Below the pieces are notes generated by a model. The model was not told where the DNA came from and ran no database searches. It saw nothing but the letters and a program-made list of their open reading frames with translations. Positions 9,445-18,887 of a stretch of DNA of 64,000 nt are shown piece after piece. The position numbers and the translations under genes are program-made. The stretch comes from Flavobacterium psychrophilum. GTDB lineage: Bacteria; Bacteroidota; Bacteroidia; Flavobacteriales; Flavobacteriaceae. The stretch spans positions 3,747 through 67,746 of the forward strand of contig CAMBZB010000010.1 in assembly GCA_945872245.1 (NCBI GenBank). Reading direction: 5' to 3'. Numbering within the stretch: position 1 is the first letter of the stretch; the number at the start of each line of letters is the position of its first letter.

Positions 9445-12144
9445 ATGAAAGACGAAGAAGAAGATAGCATTATTCCAAACGAAGACGAAACTAACGAAGA
9501 GTCAAACGAGTCCACAAATGAAGAAGGTTTCGAAGATATAATTTCTTCGGGAGGAAATCATTTCTACGAGAACGACGAAAATTCAGAAGATACCATTACC
9601 AAAGTTACAGGAATGTACAAAGACTGGTTTTTGGATTATGCTTCCTATGTGATTTTGGAGCGTGCGGTTCCAGCCATCGAGGACGGTTTCAAACCCGTGC
9701 AACGTAGAATTATGCACTCGCTCAAGGAATTGGATGACGGTCGGTACAACAAGGTGGCGAATGTCGTTGGACATACGATGCAATATCATCCGCATGGAGA
9801 TCAGAGTATTGGTGACGCGATGGTGCAAATAGGCCAGAAAGAATTACTGATAGATTGTCAGGGAAACTGGGGAAATATCCTCACGGGCGATAGCGCCGCG
9901 GCTTCCCGTTACATTGAAGCACGTTTGTCGAAATTCGCTTTAGAAGTCTTGTACTCTCCAAAAATTACCGACTGGGGCGTTTCCTATGATGGACGTCGTG
10001 CCGAACCAAATAACTTGCCCGTAAAATTCCCGTTGCTATTGGCGCAAGGAGCTGAAGGGATTGCCGTTGGACTTTCCACGAAAGTGTTGCCACACAATTT
10101 TAATGAACTGATTGATGCTTCCATTAAAATATTGAAAGGAAAACCATTCCAACTTTTTCCGGATTTTATGACAGCAGGAATTGCGGATGTATCCAATTAT
10201 AATGATGGAATGCGGGGCGGGAGAGTTCGTGTTCGTGCCAAAATTGCGCAATTGGACAAGAATACTTTGGTGATTACCCAAATTCCGTTTTCGACCAATA
10301 CGACCACTTTGATTGACAGTATTTTGAAAGCCAATGAAAAAGGCAAAATCAAAATCAAGAAAATTGAGGACAATACCGCTGCTGAGGTTGAGATACTAAT
10401 CCATCTTTTTCCGGGCGTTTCTCCGGATAAAACCATTGATGCCTTGTTTGCTTTTACGGCTTGCGAAACTTCGGTAGCCCCATTGGGTTGCGTGATTGAA
10501 GACAATAAACCTCTATTTGTGGGTGTTTCTGAAATGTTGAAAATTTCGACAGCCAGAACGGTGCAATTACTGAAGAGTGAACTTGAAATTCAATTGTCTG
10601 AACTGGAAGAACAATGGCATTTTCTATCCTTGGAACGCATTTTTATCGAAAACAAAATCTACCGCGACATTGAAGATAAAACGACCCGTGAAGATGTGAT
10701 AAAAGCGGTTGATGACGGATTAAAACCGTTTACCAAGAAGTTGAAACGAGCCGTTACCGAAGAAGATATTCTTCGTTTGCTCGACATTCGAATTATGCGT
10801 ATTTCGAAATTCGACAGCAATAAGGCACAAGATAAAATCGAAGCCCTTGAAGGTGATATCGAACAAGTGAAATACGATTTGGAAAACCTAATCGATTTTG
10901 CCATTGCCTTTTTTACCAAGTTAAAAGAGAAATACGGAAAAGGTCGCGAACGTCAAACCGAACTGCGCAGTTTTGATAATATCGAAGCCACAAAAGTGGC
11001 TTTACGAAACACGAAACTCTACGTCAATAGGGAAGAGGGTTTCATTGGAACCGGATTAAAGAAAGACGAATATGTTACGGATTGTTCCGACATTGATGAT
11101 GTGATTGTTTTTCTCCGCGATGGAAATATGATGATTTGCAAGGTAGATGAAAAGAAATTCGTTGGAAAAGACATCATTCACGTTGCCATTTTTGACAAAA
11201 GCGACAAGCGAACCATTTACAATGTGATTTACCGTGATGGAAAATCGGGTCCGTCTTATATCAAACGCTTTAATGTTTCTGGAGTTACACGCGATAAATT
11301 ATACGATTTGACTAATGGAACCAAAGGGTCCCAGATTCTCTATTTTACGTGTAATCCAAATGGCGAAGCCGAAGTGATCACGATTATATTGCGGCAGATT
11401 GGAAGTATTAAAAAACTGAAATGGGATTTGGATTTTGCTGAAATGGCCATAAAAGGTCGCGCTTCCAAAGGGAATTTGGTTACAAAGTATCCAATCAAAA
11501 AAATCGAAATCAAGGAAAAAGGAATTTCTACTTTGAAACCGAGAAAAATTTGGTTTGATGATACGGTCCAAAAATTGAATGTAGATGCCAGAGGAGAATT
11601 GTTGGGCGAATTTCGTCCAAATGACAAGATATTGGTAATTTCACAAACCGGGAAATTGAAAGTCATCACTCCGGAATTATCTACGCATTTTGATGAAGAC
11701 ATGGTGGTTTTGGAGAAATGGCATTCTAAGAAACCAATTTCAGCTATTTATTATGATGGCGAAAAAGAGCGCTATTACGTAAAACGCTTCTTGGTGGAGA
11801 CCGAAGGAAAAGAAGAAACCTTTATCACGGAACATCCCAAATCACAATTGGAAATCGTCTCGACCGATTATCGCCCAATGGCCGAATTGGTTTTCACGAA
11901 AGTCAAAGGGACACAAAAAGAAAATCAAACTGTAGATATTGAAAATTTTATCGCCGTTAAAGGATTGAAAGCACTCGGAAATCAATTGACCACGGATAAG
12001 TTGAAACAGGTTAATTTACTCGAGGCATTGCCTTACGAAGAACCGGAAGAAGTTATTCCCGAAGAATCAGAAGTCGAAATTGACAATGAAATTGCCGAGG
12101 AGGACATTCAATCTGATGAGGACGGACAAATTACTTTGTTTTAA
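9445..12144 (+). CDS. parC: DNA topoisomerase IV subunit A
   Basis: 899 residues. An acidic N-terminal tail of about 50 residues precedes the breakage-reunion domain. That domain has the quinolone-region motif HPHGDQSIGDAMV and the active-site tyrosine in DSAAASRYIEARLS. A coiled-coil gate and a C-terminal DNA-wrapping region follow, ending in an acidic tail (EEVIPEESEVEID). The strongly acidic ends are a feature of Bacteroidota ParC. It is translationally close to parE (5-base gap), so the two subunits are made from one operon. Confidence 0.94.
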   Translation: MKDEEEDSIIPNEDETNEESNESTNEEGFEDIISSGGNHFYENDENSEDTITKVTGMYKDWFLDYASYVILERAVPAIEDGFKPVQRRIMHSLKELDDGRYNKVANVVGHTMQYHPHGDQSIGDAMVQIGQKELLIDCQGNWGNILTGDSAAASRYIEARLSKFALEVLYSPKITDWGVSYDGRRAEPNNLPVKFPLLLAQGAEGIAVGLSTKVLPHNFNELIDASIKILKGKPFQLFPDFMTAGIADVSNYNDGMRGGRVRVRAKIAQLDKNTLVITQIPFSTNTTTLIDSILKANEKGKIKIKKIEDNTAAEVEILIHLFPGVSPDKTIDALFAFTACETSVAPLGCVIEDNKPLFVGVSEMLKISTARTVQLLKSELEIQLSELEEQWHFLSLERIFIENKIYRDIEDKTTREDVIKAVDDGLKPFTKKLKRAVTEEDILRLLDIRIMRISKFDSNKAQDKIEALEGDIEQVKYDLENLIDFAIAFFTKLKEKYGKGRERQTELRSFDNIEATKVALRNTKLYVNREEGFIGTGLKKDEYVTDCSDIDDVIVFLRDGNMMICKVDEKKFVGKDIIHVAIFDKSDKRTIYNVIYRDGKSGPSYIKRFNVSGVTRDKLYDLTNGTKGSQILYFTCNPNGEAEVITIILRQIGSIKKLKWDLDFAEMAIKGRASKGNLVTKYPIKKIEIKEKGISTLKPRKIWFDDTVQKLNVDARGELLGEFRPNDKILVISQTGKLKVITPELSTHFDEDMVVLEKWHSKKPISAIYYDGEKERYYVKRFLVETEGKEETFITEHPKSQLEIVSTDYRPMAELVFTKVKGTQKENQTVDIENFIAVKGLKALGNQLTTDKLKQVNLLEALPYEEPEEVIPEESEVEIDNEIAEEDIQSDEDGQITLF

Positions 12145-12177
12145 AAATTACAGGGTAGTTTAGTTCAAATTTAGAGG

Positions 12178-12222
12178 TAAATTCCATAAATTCTCTCCGA
12201 TTAGCTAGTGTGAATTTGTGGA
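12178..12222. terminator. Possible hairpin between parC and the convergent TerC gene
   Basis: AAATTCCATAAATTC and GAATTTGTGGAATCT are imperfect inverted copies separated by about 18 bases. There is no strong T run, so a terminator role is tentative. Confidence 0.35.
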
Positions 12223-12245
12223 ATCTATTTCCATTTTTGATTAAT

Positions 12246-13019
12246 TTATTTCATTTTCTTATCGACTTTCATATTCAAAATTTCCACCAAAAGAGAAAAA
12301 GAAATCGCAAAATACAAATAGCCTTTTGGCACTGGCGTAACGTGGTTTCCAAACACTAAAGCATTCGATAAATGGGCGCTTTCGGTGACCAGCATAAACC
12401 CAATCAAGATTAAAAAGGACAATCCTAAAATTTGGATTGAAGGGTGTTTGTTTACAAAAGACCCCACAGGAACGGCGAATTGCATCATTATAATTACTGA
12501 GATAATTACCGCTGTAATCATAATGTATAAGGCTCCAGGAACCCCATTTGTCATTCCCACAGCAGTTAGAATACTGTCAAAAGAAAAAACCAAGTCAATT
12601 AATATTATTTGAAGAATTACACTTCCAAATGATTTAGTGGCGGATTGTTTTAATTCTTTTTCTTCTTCTCCTTTTAGGTCTACTTTTTCATGTATCTCTT
12701 TGGTACTTTTATAAATCAAGAACAATCCGCCCAAAAACAGAATTACACTTTGACCTGAAATTTTAGCATTCAGCCAGCTGAAATCAATTGTAAACCAGGG
12801 TTCTTTCATGGCTATCAAGATGGTAATTCCAAAAAGCAATACAATTCGCATAAACATAGCTAAAAACATTCCGATTTTTGTGGCTTTTTTTCTATGTTCT
12901 TCGGGTAATTTCCCCGTAACAATCGATATGAAAATGATATTGTCGATTCCCAATACAATTTCTAGAAAGGTTAATGTTAATAAGGCAATCCAGGCATCTG
13001 GGTTTAAAAATACTTCCAT
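12246..13019 (-). CDS. TerC family integral membrane protein
   Basis: A 257-residue polytopic membrane protein of the TerC/YkoY family, linked in other bacteria to tellurite resistance and to manganese export or metal loading at the membrane. Signature acidic segments in membrane helices are LEIVLGIDNIIFIS near residues 19-32 and DLVFSFDSILTAVGM near residues 141-155. A charged loop (about residues 105-128) separates the two halves. It converges with parC. The real substrate is not shown by the sequence. Confidence 0.9.
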   Translation of the reverse strand: MEVFLNPDAWIALLTLTFLEIVLGIDNIIFISIVTGKLPEEHRKKATKIGMFLAMFMRIVLLFGITILIAMKEPWFTIDFSWLNAKISGQSVILFLGGLFLIYKSTKEIHEKVDLKGEEEKELKQSATKSFGSVILQIILIDLVFSFDSILTAVGMTNGVPGALYIMITAVIISVIIMMQFAVPVGSFVNKHPSIQILGLSFLILIGFMLVTESAHLSNALVFGNHVTPVPKGYLYFAISFSLLVEILNMKVDKKMK

Positions 13020-13050
13020 TTTTTTGTTGTTAATTATAATAATTTTTTAA

Positions 13051-13425
13051 TTATTCTGAAACCTTTTCTACCGTTCCGCGTTGTTTGGCATCACTGCCTA
13101 CTATTCCGAATTCAAAGATATATGAATTCTTTGTGGTTGTCAAAATTTTCATCATAATTGCTTTTTTTTCCACCATATTCTTTGGGTGAATTTTCTGTAA
13201 AACGTATTCACAATCATTAACCCATCGAATCCTTGACGTATCTGTTTTGCCTTCAAAAGTCTCAATTTCAATGCTATCATTGCGTTCAAAAACAGTTGTT
13301 TTTTTTACGCCTTCCACTTTGTATTCAAATTTGAATTTCCCAGTTTTAAAATCCTTGCAATTGTGTTCTGTATTATAACAGGACAATAGTGGTAGAAGCA
13401 GGAGGAGAATAATTATTTTTTTCAT
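13051..13425 (-). CDS. Small predicted lipoprotein of unknown function
   Basis: 124 residues starting at the ATG at 13425: MKKIIILLLLLPLLSCYN is a lipoprotein signal with a lipobox cysteine at position 16. The mature part has CEYVLQKIHP and RGTVEKVSE segments and no recognised catalytic motif. An upstream in-frame start at 13455 would disrupt the signal peptide. Because it lies close to topoisomerase IV genes it could easily attract a neighbour-derived name, but nothing in the protein resembles a topoisomerase. Confidence 0.75.
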   Translation of the reverse strand: MKKIIILLLLLPLLSCYNTEHNCKDFKTGKFKFEYKVEGVKKTTVFERNDSIEIETFEGKTDTSRIRWVNDCEYVLQKIHPKNMVEKKAIMMKILTTTKNSYIFEFGIVGSDAKQRGTVEKVSE

Positions 13426-13483
13426 TTTTATTTGTCTTTGCGAAATATGACGCAATCATTTTTTTTATGTTAAAGGAAGAGAT

Positions 13484-14056
13484 TTACTCAATTTTGATGT
13501 CATATTTGTCTAAAAGTCCCACAATTCCTTGGGTCGAAAATTTGGCTTTTTTCATTGGATTGAATTCAGGGTCAATTTTGTAATTGTGCGCAGTCCTGAA
13601 ATCAACTCCTGCTAATTGAGTATCATTAAAGCTGGCATTGTCCAAATTACAGTTTTCAAAAACCGAATTAGTAAGGTGAGTTCCAATAAAAGAAACTTCT
13701 TTCATCGAACAAGAATTGAACTTCGATTTCGGCATTTTCTTGTTGGCAAAAGAGGAATAATCCAAAACGCAATCTTGGAAGCTTACACTAAATAAGAAAT
13801 CATTACAAGTTTGGAATTGGATTCCCAGCAATTTACAATTTATGAAATGCACCGATTTCAAACTTGTTCCAGCCAATTGTGTCATCGAAAGATTACAATC
13901 AATGAACTCGCAATCCATAAAACTGTTGTTCGAGAAATCACTATTCGAGAAATCACAGTTCTTGAAAATACAATCTTCAAATTCCCGGTTGTTGATTTTG
14001 GTATTGATAAAGAGATCTTTTTCGAATGTTTTATTGGTATAAAGCAGATTTTCCAT
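13484..14056 (-). CDS. Pentapeptide repeat protein
   Basis: 190 residues with many A(D/N)LxF-type pentads, for example FEDCIFKNCDFSNSDFSNN and later FENCNLDNASFNDTQLAG. These are predicted to form a right-handed quadrilateral beta-helix over residues 20-160. Such proteins are cytoplasmic; some (Qnr/MfpA) mimic DNA and protect topoisomerases, but the location near parE/parC is not evidence for that here. Its ATG overlaps the stop of the upstream 73-residue membrane protein gene by one base (TAATG), so the two are translationally coupled. Confidence 0.88.
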   Translation of the reverse strand: MENLLYTNKTFEKDLFINTKINNREFEDCIFKNCDFSNSDFSNNSFMDCEFIDCNLSMTQLAGTSLKSVHFINCKLLGIQFQTCNDFLFSVSFQDCVLDYSSFANKKMPKSKFNSCSMKEVSFIGTHLTNSVFENCNLDNASFNDTQLAGVDFRTAHNYKIDPEFNPMKKAKFSTQGIVGLLDKYDIKIE

Positions 14057-14277
14057 TAATCGTTAAATAAACTTTTCATAATGGTTTTCAAACCCCAAAA
14101 CATCAAAAACATTGCCGTGAGACAAATGATAATCCCTACCGCTAAAACCAAATAATGCCAGCCGTTTTGCTTGTTGATAAAAGCGTTGTAAATCACCGTT
14201 GGGCCTATAAATAGTAATGGTAAAGCCCAGGCCATGTATTTGATTCCTTTGTATAAAAGTGTTTGCTTGGTTGCCAT
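14056..14277 (-). CDS. Small two-helix membrane protein (DUF6095-like)
   Basis: 73 residues with two transmembrane helices (about residues 13-33 and 41-65) joined by a short NKQNGWHY loop. It resembles small conserved flavobacterial membrane proteins grouped as DUF6095. It overlaps the next gene by one base, so it is probably the first gene of a two-gene operon with the pentapeptide protein. Function unknown. Confidence 0.75.
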   Translation of the reverse strand: MATKQTLLYKGIKYMAWALPLLFIGPTVIYNAFINKQNGWHYLVLAVGIIICLTAMFLMFWGLKTIMKSLFND

Positions 14278-14414
14278 CTTTTAGAGTAAGTCCTTTTTTT
14301 ATTTGATTTTATTCATGGAAGCTGACGAATGTTTCCTTTATAAAATTTGATGACAAATATATTAAAATTGAGAAGAGTTGTGCCATAAATTAGGAACAAG
14401 TTAGGGTAAAGTGT

Positions 14415-14909
14415 TTAGAATAGGAGTTGCATCAAAACGGAATCCAGCCAGCGATCGAATTTATAACCCGATTCCTTAATGATACCCACGGTTTTAAAAC
14501 CAAATTTCTCGTGAAATACCACACTGCCTTGATTTTCAGAATCGATAACGCCAATTATAGTATGGATTTTTTGTTTTCGGGCTAAATTAATCAATTCTTG
14601 AAGTAGTTGTTTGCCAACGCCATTGCCATGAAAATCTTCACTAACATAAACAGAATGTTCCACCGTAAATTGATACGCTTCCCTAAACCGAAATTCGCTA
14701 TACATTCCGAAACCAACAACTATTCCATCAAGTTCGGCCACAATCACGGGAAAATTTTTGTTTATTTTCTCTTCCAAAATAGTTTTTTGTTGCTCATAAC
14801 TTCTGATGTTGTAATCGTATAAGGAAGTTGAATGTAAAATATTGTGGTTTACAATATCTAAAATTGCTTGGGTATCATCGGTTTTGTAGGGTCTAATGTT
14901 GATTGCCAT
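14415..14909 (-). CDS. GNAT family N-acetyltransferase
   Basis: A 164-residue single-domain acetyltransferase. The acetyl-CoA pyrophosphate-binding motif is EDFHGNGVGKQLLQ, and the fold ends with the usual EKFGFKTVGIIKESGYKFDRWLD strand-helix segment. The overall look is that of the phosphinothricin/methionine-sulfoximine acetyltransferase subgroup, but the substrate cannot be assigned. It is monocistronic and divergent from menD. Confidence 0.85.
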   Translation of the reverse strand: MAINIRPYKTDDTQAILDIVNHNILHSTSLYDYNIRSYEQQKTILEEKINKNFPVIVAELDGIVVGFGMYSEFRFREAYQFTVEHSVYVSEDFHGNGVGKQLLQELINLARKQKIHTIIGVIDSENQGSVVFHEKFGFKTVGIIKESGYKFDRWLDSVLMQLLF

Positions 14910-14979
14910 TTTGTTAAATATTTCTCTTCAAAAGTATGAAAAACTTGTTCGAAAAGAATGAATTCGGTCGCCAAGTTTG

Positions 14980-14987
14980 TAACTTTG
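14980..14987 (+). promoter_or_regulatory. -7 promoter element of menD
   Basis: TAACTTTG matches TAnnTTTG 45 bases upstream of the menD ATG. No clear TTG at the -33 position. Confidence 0.45.
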
Positions 14988-15031
14988 CCTTTTAGGTTAA
15001 AACCTCTAACTTATAACTTCCAACTTTAAAA

Positions 15032-16696
15032 ATGGTTTACCCAAAAATACCATTAGCGCAAAGCATCATCGAGATTTGTCTTGCTAAAGGAATAAAAAAC
15101 ATAGTGATTTCCCCAGGTTCACGAAACGCGCCGTTAACAATAGGTTTTGTGAATAATCCTGAATTCAATTGTTACAGTATTGCCGATGAGCGATGTGCTG
15201 CTTTTTTCGCACTAGGAATCGCACAGCAAACCCAGAAACCAACTGTTGTTGTTTGTACTTCGGGTTCGGCATTGCTAAATTACTATCCTGCCTTTGCCGA
15301 AGCATTTTACAGCCAAATCCCATTGATTGTTCTCTCTGCCGATAGGCCACAAAGTAAAATTGATATTGGAGATGGGCAGACCATCCGACAGGAAAATGTG
15401 TTTAAAAATCATTCGCTGTATAATGCTAATTTAACTGAAACAGCCTCGGTCGAAAATGATTTAAAAATCAACAAGGCGATAAACATTGCTTTTACCAAAA
15501 AAGGTCCAGTTCACATCAACGCACCCTTTGAGGAACCTTTGTATCAAACGGTTTCCAAACTGGAAGTTGATGTGACGATTTCGGCTTTCGCCAAAAGACA
15601 GAAGAAATTATCAATGGATGTTATTATAGAATATGCTGCTATTTGGAACGCTTCAAAAAAGAAATTGATTCTAGTTGGAGAAAATAAACCGAATAAGATG
15701 GATGCTGAAATTATTGAATCCTTAGCCAAAGATGATTCGGTTGTCGTGATGACCGAAACCACCTCAAATCTGCATCATCCTTCATTTCTGAATAATATCG
15801 ACACCATAATTACGCCTTTTTCTAATGAAGAATTTAAGGATTTTCAGCCCGACATCTTAATTACTTTCGGCGGAATGGTAGTTTCCAAAAGGATAAAAGC
15901 ATTCTTGCGAAAGTACCAACCAACGCATCATTGGCACATTGATACATTAAGAGCCTATGATACTTATGGTTGTTTGACCCAACATTTCAAGGTCAATCCA
16001 AATCAATTTTTTAACCTGTTTTTGCCTCACGCTGTTCCCATTCAAAGTGATTACCGCTCCACCTACGAAGAAGTGGCCGTTTTGCGAAAAAGAAAGCATC
16101 AGGAGTATTTAAAATCTATTCCTTTTTCGGATTTCAAGGCTTTTGAAAAAATAATTCCTTCCTTGCAGCAAGGTTGCATGCTGCATTTAAGCAACAGTTC
16201 TGCTATTCGATATGCACAATTGTTTGACATTAATTCTTCGATTACTGTTTTTTGCAATAGAGGGACAAGTGGCATTGACGGCAGTACTTCAACAGCAATT
16301 GGTGCGGCTGTGGCCAATGTAAAACCCGCCATTTTGATTGCCGGAGATATTGGTTTTTTTTACGACAGCAATGCCTTATGGAACGAGTATATTCCGAAAA
16401 ACTTCAAGATTATTTTAATTAATAACGGAGGAGGGGGGATTTTTCGGATTTTGCCTGGACATGAAGAAACGCCAGTTTTCAACAAATTTTTCGAAACTTC
16501 CCATTGCTTCACAGCAAAACAATTGTCAAAAATGTATGGATTTGAGTACAGTATAGCCAGTGACGAAACCAGTCTTTCAAAAGGTTTAAATACCTTGTAT
16601 GCACAAAATGATAAGCCCAGTATTTTAGAAGTTTTTACTCCAACAAGACAAAATGAAAAAATTTTGTTGCAGTATTTTCAGGAGTTAGTTCGGTAA
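15032..16696 (+). CDS. menD: 2-succinyl-5-enolpyruvyl-6-hydroxy-3-cyclohexene-1-carboxylate synthase
   Basis: A 554-residue thiamine-diphosphate enzyme that joins 2-oxoglutarate to isochorismate in menaquinone synthesis. The N-terminal domain has SPGSRNAPLTIG and the VCTSGSALLNYYPA segment. The C-terminal cofactor motif begins at GDIGFFYDSNALWN and continues to NNGGGGIFRILPG. The later pathway genes menB, menA and menC lie 1.4-4.5 kb downstream on the same strand, with other genes between. menF, often beside menD, is not in the window. Confidence 0.96.
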   Translation: MVYPKIPLAQSIIEICLAKGIKNIVISPGSRNAPLTIGFVNNPEFNCYSIADERCAAFFALGIAQQTQKPTVVVCTSGSALLNYYPAFAEAFYSQIPLIVLSADRPQSKIDIGDGQTIRQENVFKNHSLYNANLTETASVENDLKINKAINIAFTKKGPVHINAPFEEPLYQTVSKLEVDVTISAFAKRQKKLSMDVIIEYAAIWNASKKKLILVGENKPNKMDAEIIESLAKDDSVVVMTETTSNLHHPSFLNNIDTIITPFSNEEFKDFQPDILITFGGMVVSKRIKAFLRKYQPTHHWHIDTLRAYDTYGCLTQHFKVNPNQFFNLFLPHAVPIQSDYRSTYEEVAVLRKRKHQEYLKSIPFSDFKAFEKIIPSLQQGCMLHLSNSSAIRYAQLFDINSSITVFCNRGTSGIDGSTSTAIGAAVANVKPAILIAGDIGFFYDSNALWNEYIPKNFKIILINNGGGGIFRILPGHEETPVFNKFFETSHCFTAKQLSKMYGFEYSIASDETSLSKGLNTLYAQNDKPSILEVFTPTRQNEKILLQYFQELVR

Positions 16697-16721
16697 AAAC
16701 GTAATCATACTAGAATAAAAA

Positions 16722-16907
16722 CTAGGAATTTAAAGTTCTTTTTATAGCTTCGTTCCTATGCTGTCTTACTTTTCTCCTTAATCTCTTTCTATTGGATTTG
16801 GAGATTATTTTAATCGTATTGGAGACTAAGAATAACAGTAATACTAATAATGTGATAATGAGCAAAAAAATAAAAATAACGGAAAAATAATCAAACAATG
16901 TTTCCAT
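16722..16907 (-). CDS. Small single-span membrane protein
   Basis: 61 residues: one hydrophobic helix (about residues 7-31, rich in Leu, Ile and Phe) and a very basic tail (KSNRKRLRRKVRQHRNEA). It is unrecognised. It is kept because a well-formed promoter sits directly upstream (TTG, 17-base spacer, TATATTTG), giving a leader of about 25 bases. It is convergent with menD, 25 bases away. Confidence 0.5.
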   Translation of the reverse strand: METLFDYFSVIFIFLLIITLLVLLLFLVSNTIKIISKSNRKRLRRKVRQHRNEAIKRTLNS

Positions 16908-16937
16908 AATAATTTAAAAATAAGCTGTTAAAAAAAT

Positions 16938-16965
16938 CAAATATATAAAAAAAGTTATATTCCAA
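16938..16965 (-). promoter_or_regulatory. Promoter of the 61-residue membrane protein
   Basis: On the minus strand TTG (16965-16963), a 17-base spacer and TATATTTG (16945-16938) match the flavobacterial consensus. Confidence 0.6.
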
Positions 16966-17006
16966 AGAGTTTTTCATAAAATTTTACAATTCACTTTTCA
17001 TATTTG

Positions 17007-17014
17007 TATCTTTG
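17007..17014 (+). promoter_or_regulatory. -7 promoter element of the cvfB-like gene
   Basis: TATCTTTG, 27 bases before the ATG at 17042; this argues against an upstream start at 17012. The -33 region is AT-rich without a clear TTG. Confidence 0.5.
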
Positions 17015-17041
17015 CCCCTTAAAATAGTAGACTTCAATAAA

Positions 17042-17896
17042 ATGATTAAAATAGGAAAATACAATACGCTTACCATTTTACGCGACACCAAGGTGGGTTT
17101 GTTTCTGGGGAATCCAACAGAGGATCCAGAGGGAATTCACGATATTCTTTTGCCCAATAAATATGTTCCAAACGAATTTGAAATTGGCGAGGAGGTTATT
17201 GTTTTTGTTTATTTGGATCATGAAGAACGACCAGTTGCCACAACTTTGGAACCTTATGTTTTATTAAATGAATTTGCGCTTTTGAGGGTGAATTATATCA
17301 ATCAGATAGGAGCTTTTATGGACTGGGGAATGGAGAAAGACATTCTAGTTCCGTTCAAGGAACAAGCGAGACCTATGGAAAAAGGCAAACGCTACTTGGT
17401 GTATCTTTATATGGATGAAAAAACAAAACGTTTGGTGGCATCGAGTAAAACCAACCAGTTTTTGAAAAATGACAATTTAACGGTTGAAAAAGGGGAAGAA
17501 GTAGATTTGATCGTTTCGCACATCACCGAAATTGGTATCAATGTCATCATCAACGAGCAACACAAGGGGTTGTTGTATAAAGATGAGGTTTATGATGATG
17601 CGATTCGAACGGGGGATAGAATGCGGGGTTATATCAAAACGATACGTCCCGATAATAAAATTGATGTTTCTTTACAAATTCAAGGTTATCAAAGTATTGA
17701 GCCTAATGCGGATAAAATCCTTGATGAACTTAGGGCAAGCCGAGGTTTCTTGCGATTAACGGATAATTCACATCCTGAAGACATCAAAACGGTTTTGAAA
17801 ATGAGTAAGAAAACATTTAAGAAAGCCATCGGAGCTCTATATAAAGAAAAATTAATCGAAATAAAAGAAGACGGGATTTATTTGGTTAAAGAATAA
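17042..17896 (+). CDS. cvfB: CvfB-like S1 RNA-binding protein
   Basis: 284 residues with three OB/S1-like modules and a C-terminal winged-helix segment, the layout of CvfB/YitL. Recognisable segments are GLFLGNPTED near the N-terminus, MDWGMEKDILVPFKEQ (second S1 module), GLLYKDEVYDDAIRTGDRMRG (third module) and KKTFKKAIGALYKEKLI (winged helix). These proteins bind RNA and influence virulence-factor or stress gene expression in Firmicutes; the role here is unknown. The ATG at 17042 is favoured over 17012 by the promoter position. Confidence 0.88.
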   Translation: MIKIGKYNTLTILRDTKVGLFLGNPTEDPEGIHDILLPNKYVPNEFEIGEEVIVFVYLDHEERPVATTLEPYVLLNEFALLRVNYINQIGAFMDWGMEKDILVPFKEQARPMEKGKRYLVYLYMDEKTKRLVASSKTNQFLKNDNLTVEKGEEVDLIVSHITEIGINVIINEQHKGLLYKDEVYDDAIRTGDRMRGYIKTIRPDNKIDVSLQIQGYQSIEPNADKILDELRASRGFLRLTDNSHPEDIKTVLKMSKKTFKKAIGALYKEKLIEIKEDGIYLVKE

Positions 17897-17920
17897 TTTC
17901 AGTTTGTTTGATAAGTATAT

Positions 17921-17955
17921 AAAAGAGGAGAGCGAAAAACTTTCCTCTTTTTTTA
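17921..17955 (+). terminator. Terminator after the cvfB-like gene
   Basis: AAAAGAGG and GAAA pair with TTTC and CTCTTTT in a bulged hairpin followed by a T run. Confidence 0.65.
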
Positions 17956-18051
17956 TTGAAGTTGGATAATAAAAAATAATAGTTTTGGCTTCTTCCGAAA
18001 AATGTAAAAAATGGTTTATTTTTACACTAAAATAATTTTAAACAGCATACC

Positions 18052-18882
18052 ATGGATTGGATAACCGTCAAGGAATACGATGATATAACCTATAAAAAAT
18101 GCAATGGCGTGGCCAGAATAGCATTCAACAGACCGGAAGTTCGCAATGCTTTTCGCCCTAAAACTACATCCGAATTATACCAAGCTTTTTATGACGCCCA
18201 AGAAGACACCTCTATAGGAGTAGTTTTACTTTCGGCAGAAGGGCCTTCGAGCAAAGACGGGATTTATTCCTTCTGTTCTGGAGGCGATCAAAACGCCCGG
18301 GGACACCAAGGTTATGTGGGGGAAGACGGGCAGCATCGATTGAATATTCTTGAGGTGCAACGTTTAATTCGATTCATGCCAAAAGTGGTCATCGCCGTAG
18401 TCCCAGGATGGGCTGTTGGTGGTGGACATAGTCTACATGTAGTTTGCGATTTGACTTTGGCAAGCAAAGAACATGCTATTTTTAAACAAACTGATGCCGA
18501 TGTAACTAGTTTTGACGGTGGTTATGGCTCGGCTTATTTAGCTAAAATGGTGGGGCAGAAAAAAGCGCGTGAGATTTTCTTCTTGGGTCGAAATTATTCC
18601 GCGCAAGATGCCATGGATATGGGGATGGTTAACGCCGTTATTCCGCATGCCGAGTTAGAAGATACCGCTTATGAATGGGCGCAGGAAATTTTACAAAAAT
18701 CGCCAACATCCATCAAAATGCTGAAATTCGCCATGAATCTTACTGACGACGGAATGGTGGGGCAGCAGGTTTTTGCCGGTGAAGCCACCCGATTGGCTTA
18801 CATGACCGAAGAAGCAAAAGAAGGTAGAAATGCATTCCTTGAAAAACGAAAACCAAATTTCGATAAAAAATGGTTGCCATAA
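18052..18882 (+). CDS. menB: 1,4-dihydroxy-2-naphthoyl-CoA synthase
   Basis: A 276-residue crotonase-fold enzyme that cyclises o-succinylbenzoyl-CoA in menaquinone synthesis. It shows FCSGGDQNARG, the oxyanion segment GWAVGGGHSLHVVCDL and the MenB-specific SFDGGYGSAYLAKMVG. Length and motifs are complete. menA follows after an 82-base gap filled by a palindromic repeat. Confidence 0.97.
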   Translation: MDWITVKEYDDITYKKCNGVARIAFNRPEVRNAFRPKTTSELYQAFYDAQEDTSIGVVLLSAEGPSSKDGIYSFCSGGDQNARGHQGYVGEDGQHRLNILEVQRLIRFMPKVVIAVVPGWAVGGGHSLHVVCDLTLASKEHAIFKQTDADVTSFDGGYGSAYLAKMVGQKKAREIFFLGRNYSAQDAMDMGMVNAVIPHAELEDTAYEWAQEILQKSPTSIKMLKFAMNLTDDGMVGQQVFAGEATRLAYMTEEAKEGRNAFLEKRKPNFDKKWLP

Positions 18883-18887
18883 AAAAT

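Noticed and set aside
13051..13425. Naming the small lipoprotein a topoisomerase because of its position near parC
   Set aside because: A signal peptide with lipobox and a 108-residue mature part cannot be a topoisomerase subunit.
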